A DNA stretch of 11,899 nucleotides from Firmicutes bacterium UBA6226 (lineage in GTDB: Bacteria; Bacillota_A; Clostridia; Peptostreptococcales; Acidaminobacteraceae), in assembly GCA_002441045.1 (NCBI GenBank), contig DJWQ01000100.1:1-11899 (forward strand). The letters run 5' to 3'. Shown piece after piece: positions 1 to 6,300 of the stretch. The notes beneath the pieces were generated by a model. The model ran no database searches, was not told where the DNA came from, and saw only the letters and a list, made by a program, of their open reading frames with translations. The position numbers and the translations under genes were made by a program. The number at the start of each line of letters is the position of its first letter. Positions within the stretch are counted from its first letter, which is position 1.

Positions 1-177
1 GTCACATACAAATCTATACTAGACAGAGTCGAAACTTATTACGCTCAATTAGCCAGCAGAGTGCCATGGCTTCAAACCGGTACAGGTAGAAAACTCTACG
101 AAGAACGCTTGGCAATCTACACTAACTTTATAGTCGCTTATCGCTATGAGCTTGGCATAGAAAGGAGCGAAACATGA
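1..177 (+). CDS. C-terminal end of an unrecognised protein (partial)
   Basis: Frame 1 is open from the window edge and ends at TGA 175-177, giving the last 58 residues of a protein whose start lies outside the window. The fragment is charged and rich in Tyr, Arg and Glu, looks helical and ends in YELGIERSET; it has no membrane segment. I do not recognise a family. Its stop overlaps the start of the next gene in an ATGA arrangement (174-177), and the ribosome-binding site of that gene (AAAGGAG, 161-167) lies inside this reading frame. The two are therefore probably translationally coupled in one operon. Reality of the frame is supported by the overlap and by the absence of any stop over 58 codons. 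Confidence 0.7.
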   Translation, partial: VTYKSILDRVETYYAQLASRVPWLQTGTGRKLYEERLAIYTNFIVAYRYELGIERSET

Positions 178-1685
178 TGGGAACTCTGGGCATCATCGCC
201 TTTTTACTAATCGCATTTGGCGTTAGATCTTATGTAAGTAATGAAGTGCTTTCCAAAAGACCGTCTCGTCTTGATCAGTTTTATTTTGGCGCATTAATTA
301 CTTTTATTGTTATTTGGTTATTTTCGAATAGTCCATTTTATAGTCTACTCGACTATAATCGATACATACCGTTTAAAGAGTTTGTTTCGCAAATTAAACT
401 ACAAGAATTCTTATCCTATGTTTATCGTGATGGTAATTTTGTTCAAAACCAATATAAAATTGGTGAAATCTTTATTACCTTATTGCGCATTTTAGGAACA
501 TTACTGCCCATATCACTTTCATTTGTACTACTATCGGTTAAGACCTACAAAAGACGGTTCATATATGGTGGCTTAATCTTGATTTTGTTAGTTTTTACTT
601 ATTCAGATTACCCGCTAGGCACACTGATCGTACTTTATCTTTTCTCGCTTTACATATCATTTTGTTTTAAGTGGCTGGTGAGCCGCAATTCAAATCATCA
701 TGATGAAACGACTGATCCAACGCATTCAAAAACATCTCATATCGCTAACGTTCTAAAAGTCATTCCTCTCGTTGCAGTGTGTTGTTTAGGACTTTACATC
801 AGTTGGCCTACATTTAGTAGCCAATTTGACGTCAACTATGCGAGCCACAACTCAAATGAAATGGAGACAAGAGAACTCGAAACTGCTGATAAAAAGCTTG
901 TAATTCCCTCTAAGCATTTCTCTATGACTTATACAGAAGGTATCGTAAAAAGCGATGGAGAAGAGCTTGAGTTAAATTTTTTTGTTGATACAGCCCCTAG
1001 AGTTGACTTCCCATACACTTTTCAGGAGAGAAGTATTAATTTTACAGCAAAAATTAACGGTGAGCGACGCGGCTATAGTGGTAATTATTATATGGCTGAT
1101 TCGTATTCAACCAATAATAACACCCCCTCAGAAAATGAGGATATTTTGAAAGGCGTTCTTTCGCTTCGTTTTTACAATTACGATGTATCAAAAGGAAAAC
1201 CACTTCCGATAGAAAACTTTGAACTTCTCGGGATTGATTCAATTACGTTTAGCGTCAATGATTCAAATCTACTCAATCAGTTTAGGGTAATAGATGCCAA
1301 TTGGACTGAGGATGAAGCTGGCTATCCCAACTACGAAGTGACCTATCGTATCCCAAAATTTAGTGAATACGATCTCAACTGGTACATTTTTAATGAAGGC
1401 TACCCAACAGAAGCATTTTATTCAAAAATGTCCTATAAGATGACCAATCGTTATAGCATGGAAGAACAGAGAATATTTCCTCACGCCAATAAAGCCATTC
1501 TCATCTCTGAAAACAATGAAGAAGAAGTGTATCGTGTCAATTACTATTATTACGATCAATACCAAGGCATTCTTACTGAGAATGACATAAAAAGTATGAC
1601 GATCAAGCCTATGCATGTTTTTTATACACTTTGGTCAGAAACAGCCTATTTTGAGGAGCCACTCCATATAAATTTTACTGAATAA
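174..1685 (+). CDS. Six-helix membrane protein with a large C-terminal outer domain, function unknown
   Basis: This is a 503-residue integral membrane protein that I cannot assign to a family. Hydrophobic segments lie at about residues 3-20, 36-53, 99-121, 128-144, 147-169 and 192-211. Positive residues cluster in the loops at 21-35, 122-127 and 170-191, which suggests that those loops are cytoplasmic and that both the N-terminus and the long tail (212-503) face outside. The tail is polar and rich in Tyr, Asn and Glu, with alternating hydrophobic residues typical of beta structure. No catalytic motif, lipobox or cysteine pair is visible in it. ATG 174 follows AAAGGAG (161-167) by 6 bases; ATG 177 is a possible alternative. 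It overlaps the preceding gene by 4 bases, so the two products may act together. A role at the cell envelope is inference only. Confidence 0.85.
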   Translation: MMGTLGIIAFLLIAFGVRSYVSNEVLSKRPSRLDQFYFGALITFIVIWLFSNSPFYSLLDYNRYIPFKEFVSQIKLQEFLSYVYRDGNFVQNQYKIGEIFITLLRILGTLLPISLSFVLLSVKTYKRRFIYGGLILILLVFTYSDYPLGTLIVLYLFSLYISFCFKWLVSRNSNHHDETTDPTHSKTSHIANVLKVIPLVAVCCLGLYISWPTFSSQFDVNYASHNSNEMETRELETADKKLVIPSKHFSMTYTEGIVKSDGEELELNFFVDTAPRVDFPYTFQERSINFTAKINGERRGYSGNYYMADSYSTNNNTPSENEDILKGVLSLRFYNYDVSKGKPLPIENFELLGIDSITFSVNDSNLLNQFRVIDANWTEDEAGYPNYEVTYRIPKFSEYDLNWYIFNEGYPTEAFYSKMSYKMTNRYSMEEQRIFPHANKAILISENNEEEVYRVNYYYYDQYQGILTENDIKSMTIKPMHVFYTLWSETAYFEEPLHINFTE

Positions 1686-1688
1686 GTC

Positions 1689-1718
1689 TTGACGCTTTTA
1701 CAAATTTTGTGTTACCAT
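1689..1718 (+). promoter_or_regulatory. Likely promoter of the ABC-F leader
   Basis: TTGACG (1689-1694) is followed after 18 bases by TACCAT (1713-1718), a 5/6 and 4/6 match to the vegetative consensus. It lies 3 bases after the stop of the membrane protein and just upstream of the leader peptide. The -10 element is weak, so this is a moderate call. Confidence 0.45.
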
Positions 1719-1753
1719 CTAAAAGAATTATAAAAAAGATTGGAGTTGAAAAG

Positions 1754-1774
1754 ATGAATCATACTTCTTGCTAA
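1754..1774 (+). CDS. Six-residue leader peptide MNHTSC upstream of the ABC-F gene
   Basis: ATG 1754 is preceded by GGAG (1742-1745) at 8 bases. It opens a frame encoding MNHTSC and stops at TAA 1772-1774. Short translated leaders followed by a terminator are established control elements of ribosome-targeting antibiotic resistance genes, including ABC-F genes: a drug-stalled ribosome on the leader changes RNA folding and allows read-through. Here the stop lies 17 bases before an attenuator-like hairpin. The last bases also sit in a small inverted repeat (TTGC-TAA-GCAA, 1768-1778) that a ribosome would mask. Function is inferred from position; the peptide is too short for any sequence-based assignment. 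Confidence 0.5.
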   Translation: MNHTSC

Positions 1775-1791
1775 GCAATTAAATAGGTGTC

Positions 1792-1817
1792 AAGAATCGG
1801 TTTTATACCGTTTTTTT
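1792..1817 (+). terminator. First attenuator-type terminator in the ABC-F leader
   Basis: CGGT (1798-1801) pairs with ACCG (1807-1810) around a five-base loop. Beyond one T/T mismatch, AAGAA (1792-1796) pairs with the first Ts of a seven-T run (1811-1817). A competing pairing is possible between GGTGT (1786-1790) and ATACC (1805-1809), with one wobble, which would break this hairpin. The stem is short, so it may be a weak terminator or only a pause site. Confidence 0.5.
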
Positions 1818-1826
1818 GTCATACGC

Positions 1827-1936
1827 TGCAAGAGGTTCGTTATCATCCGCTCAACTTATAGATTTATGCATGAAGTCCCCTTTCCCAAGGTGGATTTGTT
1901 TTGCTAAGTGTTTATTAGGATGCGAGGTTTCTTGCA
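1827..1936 (+). promoter_or_regulatory. Possible antiterminator pairing in the ABC-F leader
   Basis: TGCAAGAGGTT (1827-1837) can pair with GGTTTCTTGCA (1926-1936). Seven of the pairs are Watson-Crick (1827-1833 with 1930-1936) and four are G-U. The downstream partner covers the loop and half of the 3' arm of the second terminator, so the two folds exclude each other. This is read by eye; no folding energies were computed. Confidence 0.35.
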
Positions 1937-1948
1937 TCCTATTTTATT
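1916..1948 (+). terminator. Second, strong attenuator-type terminator in the ABC-F leader
   Basis: TAGGATGCGAG (1916-1926) pairs with CTTGCATCCTA (1931-1941) in an 11-base stem with a single G-U pair and a GTTT loop, followed by TTTTATT (1942-1948). It stands 50 bases before the ABC-F start codon and after the promoter and leader peptide. As an intrinsic terminator it would keep the gene off until the stem is disrupted. Confidence 0.7.
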
Positions 1949-1998
1949 GCAAAAAATCAAACACATTTACACACTGCAAATCAAATAGGAGGACCACT

Positions 1999-3501
1999 AT
2001 GTCACAAATAAAAGTCACGAATTTAAATTTTGCCTATGAAGGCAGCTACGACAAAATCTTTGAAAATGTATCCTTTCAGATGGATACCGACTGGAAGCTT
2101 GGCTTTACAGGTAGAAATGGGAGAGGTAAAACCACATTTCTTAAATTACTGTTAGGCGAAATGTCTTATACCGGTCAAATCAACGCTTCTGTTCATTTTG
2201 ATTACTTCCCTTACGAGGTAAAGGATCAATCTTTGATCACGAGAGAACTTTTAAAACAGATCGATCCTGATTTAGAAGAATGGGCACTCATTCGTGAATT
2301 TAGCTACATCGGTCTGGACGAATCTTTGCTTGATCGTCCTTTCGAGACATTAAGTCAAGGGGAACAGTCAAAAGCACTTCTTTCAGTGCTGTTTCTAAAA
2401 TCCAATAATTTTCTCTTAATCGATGAACCGACTAACCATCTCGATGTCGATGCCAGAGTTACGGTTGCTGCTTATCTCAAACGAAAAAAAGGGTTTATCA
2501 TCGTCTCACATGATCGTTTGTTTTTAGATGAAATCATCGACCATATTTTATCAATTAACAAAACAAATATTGAAATTCAAAAAGGCAACTTCTCTACTTG
2601 GTTGCAAAACAAAGCCTATCAAGATCAGTTTGAAGTGGCTGAGAATGAAAAGCTATTAAAGGATATCAAGCGGTTGGGCGATGCCGCTAAACGTACTGCT
2701 GGTTGGTCGGATCAAACTGAAAAGGGTAAGTTTGGTTCTGACGTTCCAGACCGCGGTTTTGTCGGACACAAAGCGGCGAAAATGATGAAGCGTGCGAAGG
2801 TAATCGAAAAGAGAAGAGATAAAGCTCTAGAAGATAAGAAAAAACTACTTAAAAATCTCGAAGTTGCTGAACCGTTAGAGTTGATACAAGAATTGCCAAT
2901 TTCACAACCTTATGTCACGTTTGATATAGAAGCTCTAGCGTATGATGAAAACATTGTGCTTGAAGATCTCAGCTTTCAGATAGAGGCTTCACAACGCTAT
3001 GCTATAACAGGTAGAAACGGCTCTGGCAAATCAACGCTTCTAAAAGCAGTATTAAAACAGTATGAGCCATCACTTTTAGATGAAGATGTTTCAAATTTGA
3101 TGACTAGCGGACGAATTAAAATTGCAAGGGACTTAATTATCTCTTATGTATCACAAGATACGTCCTTTCTTGAAGGTAGCTTTAAAGCCTATGCCGAGGC
3201 AAACAAAATTGAGCAGCATCTTCTTCGCGCCATGTTAACAAAGCTGGATTTCTCTTCTGTTTTGTTCGATAAGGAGTTACAACAACTCAGTGAGGGTCAA
3301 AAGAAAAAGGTGTTACTTGCAGCTAGTATCTGCCAAAGAGCGCATCTCTACATTTGGGACGAACCTTTAAACTTTGTCGACCTACTTTCACGTGTTCAGT
3401 TAGAAGATATGATTCTTAATTATGAACCTACAATGCTTTTTATCGAGCATGATCCTCATTTTGTGGAGCGCATCGCAACACATATCATCGAACTCGACTA
3501 A
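1999..3501 (+). CDS. ABC-F ribosome-protection ATPase, Lsa/CplR-like
   Basis: This is a cytoplasmic ABC-F protein of 500 residues with two ATPase domains and no membrane segment. Proteins of this group bind the ribosomal E site and displace antibiotics; the Lsa-type clade typically gives lincosamide, streptogramin A and pleuromutilin resistance. Domain 1 has Walker A GRNGRGKT (38-45), signature LSQGE (118-122), Walker B ending IDEP (141-144) with catalytic Glu143, and the H-switch SHD. A charged helical linker follows (about 215-315), including the WSDQTEKGKFGSD region typical of the Lsa antibiotic-resistance loop. Domain 2 has Walker A GRNGSGKST (338-346), LSEGQ (430-434) and WDEPLN with Glu455. 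Both catalytic Glu are present. Length matches Lsa(A), about 498 residues. ATG 1999 is chosen because AGGAGG (1987-1992) stands 6 bases before it; a longer in-frame TTG reading from 1816 crosses the terminator hairpin and is rejected. The exact drug spectrum cannot be read from the sequence. Confidence 0.92.
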   Translation: MSQIKVTNLNFAYEGSYDKIFENVSFQMDTDWKLGFTGRNGRGKTTFLKLLLGEMSYTGQINASVHFDYFPYEVKDQSLITRELLKQIDPDLEEWALIREFSYIGLDESLLDRPFETLSQGEQSKALLSVLFLKSNNFLLIDEPTNHLDVDARVTVAAYLKRKKGFIIVSHDRLFLDEIIDHILSINKTNIEIQKGNFSTWLQNKAYQDQFEVAENEKLLKDIKRLGDAAKRTAGWSDQTEKGKFGSDVPDRGFVGHKAAKMMKRAKVIEKRRDKALEDKKKLLKNLEVAEPLELIQELPISQPYVTFDIEALAYDENIVLEDLSFQIEASQRYAITGRNGSGKSTLLKAVLKQYEPSLLDEDVSNLMTSGRIKIARDLIISYVSQDTSFLEGSFKAYAEANKIEQHLLRAMLTKLDFSSVLFDKELQQLSEGQKKKVLLAASICQRAHLYIWDEPLNFVDLLSRVQLEDMILNYEPTMLFIEHDPHFVERIATHIIELD

Positions 3502-3541
3502 TTAGAGCTAAATTGGGTATCATCAGAGAGTAACATTATCC

Positions 3542-3584
3542 ACTTGATTGCGGATAAGACATCATGATTTTAACACGATCAAGT
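3542..3584. repeat. Interrupted inverted repeat upstream of the FUSC-like gene
   Basis: ACTTGATTG (3542-3550) and CGATCAAGT (3576-3584) form a nine-base inverted repeat with one T-G pair, separated by 25 bases that include the palindrome ATCATGAT (3561-3568). There is no T run after it, so it is not a normal terminator. It could be an operator for the downstream exporter-like gene, but I see no clear promoter here. Confidence 0.3.
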
Positions 3585-3630
3585 AGAATATGTTTTCACT
3601 TAATCACATCCCCCATCAATGGAGGCAATT

Positions 3631-4125
3631 ATGCTCAAAAACACACTCGACAAACTCACAAAACATGGCATTGGCCCACGCAGTATTAAGACCGGTATCG
3701 CAGTTATGATTACCCTTTTTGTCGCAGACCGCTTTCAGCTGACCAACCCATTTTTTGCAGCCATCGCTGCAGTTTTCGCTATGGAGTCAACGATGACCGC
3801 TACTCTTTCTGTGATTCGAGATCGCCTATTAGGGACCGTTCTTGGCGCACTGATTGCTCTGACATTTTCACTTCTACTTCCCATGAATCCATTTACTATC
3901 GGTCTGGGAATTGTCATCGTTATTTATGTCTGTAACTTATTTAAGTGGCAAGGTACGATTAAAATAGCGATCATCGTTTTTTTAGCGATAGGACTTGGGA
4001 CATCCAGTGGCAACCAAGTGTCTTATGCTTTTTATCGTACACTTGATACATTCATCGGTTTGATCATTAGTGGACTCATCAATTACTTTGTATTTCCAAT
4101 GGATAAAGTCAGTACAACAGAGTAA
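3631..4125 (+). CDS. Short aromatic-acid-exporter (ArAE/FUSC-like) membrane protein
   Basis: This 164-residue protein matches the N-terminal membrane domain of the aromatic acid exporter / FUSC-like family (DUF939-type). Hydrophobic segments lie at about 20-33, 39-60, 67-84, 88-104, 110-124 and 138-156. Family hallmarks visible are the conserved NPFFAAIAAVFAMEST stretch (39-54) and RDRLLGTVLGA (63-73). Larger members carry an additional cytoplasmic domain, which is absent here; such short forms are common in Firmicutes and may assemble as oligomers. ATG 3631 is preferred over the in-frame ATG 3619 because GGAGG (3621-3625) ends 5 bases before it and would be inside the longer reading. The substrate is unknown; export of aromatic acids is a family-level guess. 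It follows the ABC-F gene by 129 bases on the same strand. Confidence 0.8.
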   Translation: MLKNTLDKLTKHGIGPRSIKTGIAVMITLFVADRFQLTNPFFAAIAAVFAMESTMTATLSVIRDRLLGTVLGALIALTFSLLLPMNPFTIGLGIVIVIYVCNLFKWQGTIKIAIIVFLAIGLGTSSGNQVSYAFYRTLDTFIGLIISGLINYFVFPMDKVSTTE

Positions 4126-4179
4126 GGCCATCAGTCCTTTTGCATACGCCTAACGAAATGTGAGAATTTTCAGAATTAA

Positions 4180-4206
4180 CTTTTAAATGTTAAATAAATT
4201 TAAAAG
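4180..4206. repeat. AT-only inverted repeat beside the met promoter
   Basis: CTTTTAAAT (4180-4188) and ATTTAAAAG (4198-4206) form a perfect nine-base inverted repeat around a nine-base spacer, ending 2 bases before the -35 box. The absence of a T tract argues against a terminator. It could act as an UP element or bind a regulator. Confidence 0.45.
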
Positions 4207-4208
4207 TG

Positions 4209-4237
4209 TTGACAGCATATATCAGATTGTCTATAAT
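4209..4237 (+). promoter_or_regulatory. Consensus promoter of the SAM riboswitch-metNIQ transcript
   Basis: TTGACA (4209-4214) and TATAAT (4232-4237) are both perfect matches to the vegetative sigma factor consensus, with an ideal 17-base spacer and AT-rich DNA upstream. Transcription would start near 4244, about 20 bases before the first riboswitch. Such a strong promoter fits a transcript that is then controlled by attenuation. Confidence 0.9.
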
Positions 4238-4262
4238 CCATTTCATAGCAATTACAATTTAA

Positions 4263-4363
4263 CTCTTATCCAGAGCGGCGGAGGGACTGGCCCGATGATG
4301 CCCGGCAACCAACCATTCATAAGGTAGTGGTGCTAATTCCTGGGAGAAATCCACAGATGAGAG
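4263..4363 (+). promoter_or_regulatory. SAM-I (S-box) riboswitch 1
   Basis: The S-box core is visible: CAGAG, GGAGGGACTGGCCCGATGA, CCCGGCAACC and GGTGCTAATTCC. Helix P1 forms between CTCTTATC (4263-4270) and GATGAGAG (4356-4363). S-box aptamers bind S-adenosylmethionine and turn off downstream methionine genes. In the SAM-free state the 3' strand of P1 (4356-4363) can pair with CTCTTTTC (4385-4392), the 5' arm of the terminator that follows, at 7 of 8 positions. That is a normal antiterminator arrangement, so this copy appears complete. Confidence 0.93.
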
Positions 4364-4382
4364 AGTGCAAATGTTTATCATG

Positions 4383-4413
4383 GCCTCTTTTCTTGTGTGA
4401 AAAGAGGCTTTTT
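4383..4413 (+). terminator. Expression-platform terminator of SAM riboswitch 1
   Basis: GCCTCTTTTC (4383-4392) and GAAAAGAGGC (4399-4408) form a perfect ten-base stem with a six-base loop, followed by TTTTT (4409-4413). No open reading frame lies between it and the next riboswitch, so the leader must pass this site to reach metN. Confidence 0.92.
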
Positions 4414-4444
4414 AGTTGCAGTTTTCGCGAAAATTTTATATGAG

Positions 4445-4541
4445 CTCATATCCAGAGAGGTGGAGGGAACGGCCCGATGAAACCCAGCAACCAGTCTTAT
4501 GACATGGTGCTAATTCCGTCAGAGTAACTGGAAGATGTGAG
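4445..4541 (+). promoter_or_regulatory. SAM-I (S-box) riboswitch 2, in tandem with the first
   Basis: A second full S-box core is present: CAGAGAGGTGGAGGG, GGCCCGATGAAACCC, AGCAACC and GGTGCTAATTCCG. P1 forms between CTCATATC (4445-4452) and GATGTGAG (4534-4541). Compared with copy 1, the fourth P1 pair is A-T instead of T-A, a compensated change, while the T-G pair next to it is kept. P3 is ACCA-GTC...GAC-A-TGGT. In the SAM-free state GTGAGAGGA (4537-4545) can pair with TCCTTTTGC (4559-4567) of the following terminator. No second promoter is evident between the copies. Confidence 0.93.
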
Positions 4542-4557
4542 AGGATGTTTCTTTAAG

Positions 4558-4592
4558 CTCCTTTTGCATGTTCTATGCAGAAGGAGTTTTTT
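4558..4592 (+). terminator. Expression-platform terminator of SAM riboswitch 2, containing the metN ribosome-binding site
   Basis: CTCCTTTTGCAT (4558-4569) and ATGCAGAAGGAG (4575-4586) form a 12-base stem with one G-U pair and a five-base loop, followed by six Ts (4587-4592). The AAGGAG ribosome-binding site of metN (4581-4586) is the end of the 3' arm, so the closed hairpin also hides it. Confidence 0.92.
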
Positions 4593-4593
4593 A

Positions 4594-5583
4594 ATGATTC
4601 AAATCTCAGAGTTAACAAAAGTATATTCAAAAAATGGTCAAATCGTTAAAGCGCTTGACGGTATTGACCTAGAAATTGAAAAAGGTGACATTTACGGAAT
4701 CATCGGTTTAAGTGGTGCAGGTAAATCATCTCTGATTAGATGTATCAATCGCATAGAGGAACCTTCTTCAGGACGCGTTGTAATTTCAGGTGTTGATATT
4801 ACTGCTCTTTCTGAAAAAGAACTTAGAAAATCAAGACAAAATATCGGTATGATCTTTCAGAATTTCAACCTTTTAAGTAGTAAAACCGTTTATGATAACA
4901 TCGCTTTTCCATTAAGACTTCAAAAATACAGCGAAGCTGTCATTAAAGAAAAAGTTACCTCTTTACTTGAAAAGGTTGAACTAACAGACAAAGCCAATGT
5001 TTATCCAAGTAATCTAAGTGGGGGTCAAAAGCAAAGAGTCGGCATTGCAAGAGCACTGGCTACTGAACCAGAAATCCTTTTATGTGACGAAGCCACCTCA
5101 GCACTTGATCCAAAGACCACCAAGCAGATACTGTCATTATTAAAAGCGCTCTGCTATGAGCTTGGCATTACATTGGTGGTCATCACGCATGAGATGGAAG
5201 TCATTAAAGCGATTTGCAATAAAGTCGCAATTCTTGAGGCAGGCAAAATAATCGAAAAAGGCGTTACTGCAGAACTCTTTTCGACCGTACCAACACCTCA
5301 AACACGACATTTTTTAGGCGAGCTTGAAGCACCAGAATTTTTATCTCAAAAGGGAACCAGACTCCACCTAACCTTTTCAAATGGCAGTGCAAACGCACCA
5401 ATCATATCAGGATTCATTAGACAATTTCCATATGATGTTAACATCTTGTCTGGAAATATTGAATCCATACAGAGACAGGTGGTTGGAAAATTATTAATCG
5501 AAGTTCTAACACCCTCTGAAGATGAAATGGCTCGCATTATCGCTTATTTTGAAGAGCAACATGTTGTAGTGGAGGTGCTCTAA
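4594..5583 (+). CDS. metN: Methionine ABC importer, ATP-binding subunit MetN
   Basis: MetN powers import of methionine (commonly both enantiomers) with MetI and MetQ at the cytoplasmic face of the membrane. The protein is 329 residues. Walker A GLSGAGKSS is at 38-46, the Q-loop is in IFQNFNLL, the signature LSGGQ is at 141-145, Walker B with Asp165 and Glu166 lies in CDEATSALD, and the H-loop is His199 in THEM. The C-terminal part (about 255-329) is the NIL domain that senses substrate in this subfamily and mediates trans-inhibition. ATG 4594 is chosen because AAGGAG (4581-4586) stands 7 bases upstream; the longer in-frame GTG at 4537 lies inside the riboswitch and is rejected. Two SAM riboswitches precede the gene, which independently supports the methionine assignment. 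The stop overlaps metI by one base. Confidence 0.97.
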   Translation: MIQISELTKVYSKNGQIVKALDGIDLEIEKGDIYGIIGLSGAGKSSLIRCINRIEEPSSGRVVISGVDITALSEKELRKSRQNIGMIFQNFNLLSSKTVYDNIAFPLRLQKYSEAVIKEKVTSLLEKVELTDKANVYPSNLSGGQKQRVGIARALATEPEILLCDEATSALDPKTTKQILSLLKALCYELGITLVVITHEMEVIKAICNKVAILEAGKIIEKGVTAELFSTVPTPQTRHFLGELEAPEFLSQKGTRLHLTFSNGSANAPIISGFIRQFPYDVNILSGNIESIQRQVVGKLLIEVLTPSEDEMARIIAYFEEQHVVVEVL

Positions 5584-6233
5584 TGACTCAGTTACTATTA
5601 AAAGCCAGTCTAGAAACACTCTACATGGTGTTTGTGGCAACTTCATTTACAATTTTATTTGGCTTACCGCTTGGCATCGTACTCGTGATTACTTCTAAAG
5701 GTCATATTTTAGAAAAGCCCTCGCTCAATCGCATCTTATCTTACATCGTTAACATGATGCGTTCGATGCCCTTTATCATATTGATGATTTTTATCATCCC
5801 ATTTACGCGTTTGATCGTTGGAACCTCTATCGGAACCAATGCTGCCATCGTACCACTCGTGGTCGCTGCAATTCCCTTCTTTGCCAGAATCGTAGAAACT
5901 TCACTCTATGAAGTTGACGGTGGCGTCATAGAAGCAGCCACTGCTATGGGTGCAAACCAATGGGAAATCATTACGAAAGTAATGCTACCCGAGGCATTGC
6001 CTGCCCTCATTCTTGGTACGACGATTACCATCATCAACCTTATCGGCTATTCTGCTATGGCGGGTGCAGTCGGTGGTGGTGGTATCGGTGACCTCGCAAT
6101 TCGCTATGGTTATCACCGCTTTCAAACAGACGTCATGATTGCAACGATCATTATATTGGTGGTCATAGTCCAAATCCTGCAATCACTAGGTAACTGGTTG
6201 GCAAATCGCCTACTGGTTCACAGAAGAAAATAG
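5583..6233 (+). CDS. metI: Methionine ABC importer, permease subunit MetI
   Basis: MetI forms the membrane channel of the importer as a dimer. It has 216 residues, normal for the family, with about five hydrophobic segments (roughly 15-37, 51-75, 87-107, 139-168 and 183-206). The cytoplasmic coupling helix that contacts MetN is visible as the EAA motif: EAATAMGANQWEIITKVMLP at 117-136. A glycine-rich stretch GAVGGGGIGDL typical of MetI follows. The start ATG shares one base with the metN stop (TAATG), and GGAGG (5571-5575) lies 7 bases upstream inside metN, which indicates translational coupling. Confidence 0.96.
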   Translation: MTQLLLKASLETLYMVFVATSFTILFGLPLGIVLVITSKGHILEKPSLNRILSYIVNMMRSMPFIILMIFIIPFTRLIVGTSIGTNAAIVPLVVAAIPFFARIVETSLYEVDGGVIEAATAMGANQWEIITKVMLPEALPALILGTTITIINLIGYSAMAGAVGGGGIGDLAIRYGYHRFQTDVMIATIIILVVIVQILQSLGNWLANRLLVHRRK

Positions 6234-6300
6234 AAAATCATAAAAAGGTTAATCAAAATAATAAACCATAAAAATAAATAATCTAATTTGGAGGCATAAT

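Noticed and set aside
143..158. Exact 16-base match GCTATGAGCTTGGCAT, also at 5153-5168 in metN
   Set aside because: In both places it encodes the same ordinary peptide YELGI in the real reading frame; the flanks are unrelated, so it is coding coincidence and not a repeat element.
1816..1998. A 61-residue N-terminal extension of the ABC-F protein starting at TTG 1816
   Set aside because: It would run through the second terminator hairpin, has no ribosome-binding site, and the family N-terminus begins at ATG 1999, which has AGGAGG at the right distance.
3619..3630. ATG 3619 as start of the FUSC-like protein
   Set aside because: The GGAGG that fits ATG 3631 would lie inside the longer reading, and nothing suitable precedes 3619.
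4128..4145. AAGG...CCTTTT after the FUSC-like gene as a terminator
   Set aside because: The stem has only four pairs and a short T run; too weak to call.
4422..4433. Palindrome TTTTCGCGAAAA between the two riboswitches as a promoter or operator
   Set aside because: No -35/-10 pair with proper spacing is present there, and a 12-base palindrome in AT-rich DNA is weak evidence.
4537..4593. GTG start for MetN within the riboswitch
   Set aside because: The codon is part of the P1 helix of the second riboswitch; ATG 4594 has a ribosome-binding site and gives the usual MetN N-terminus.
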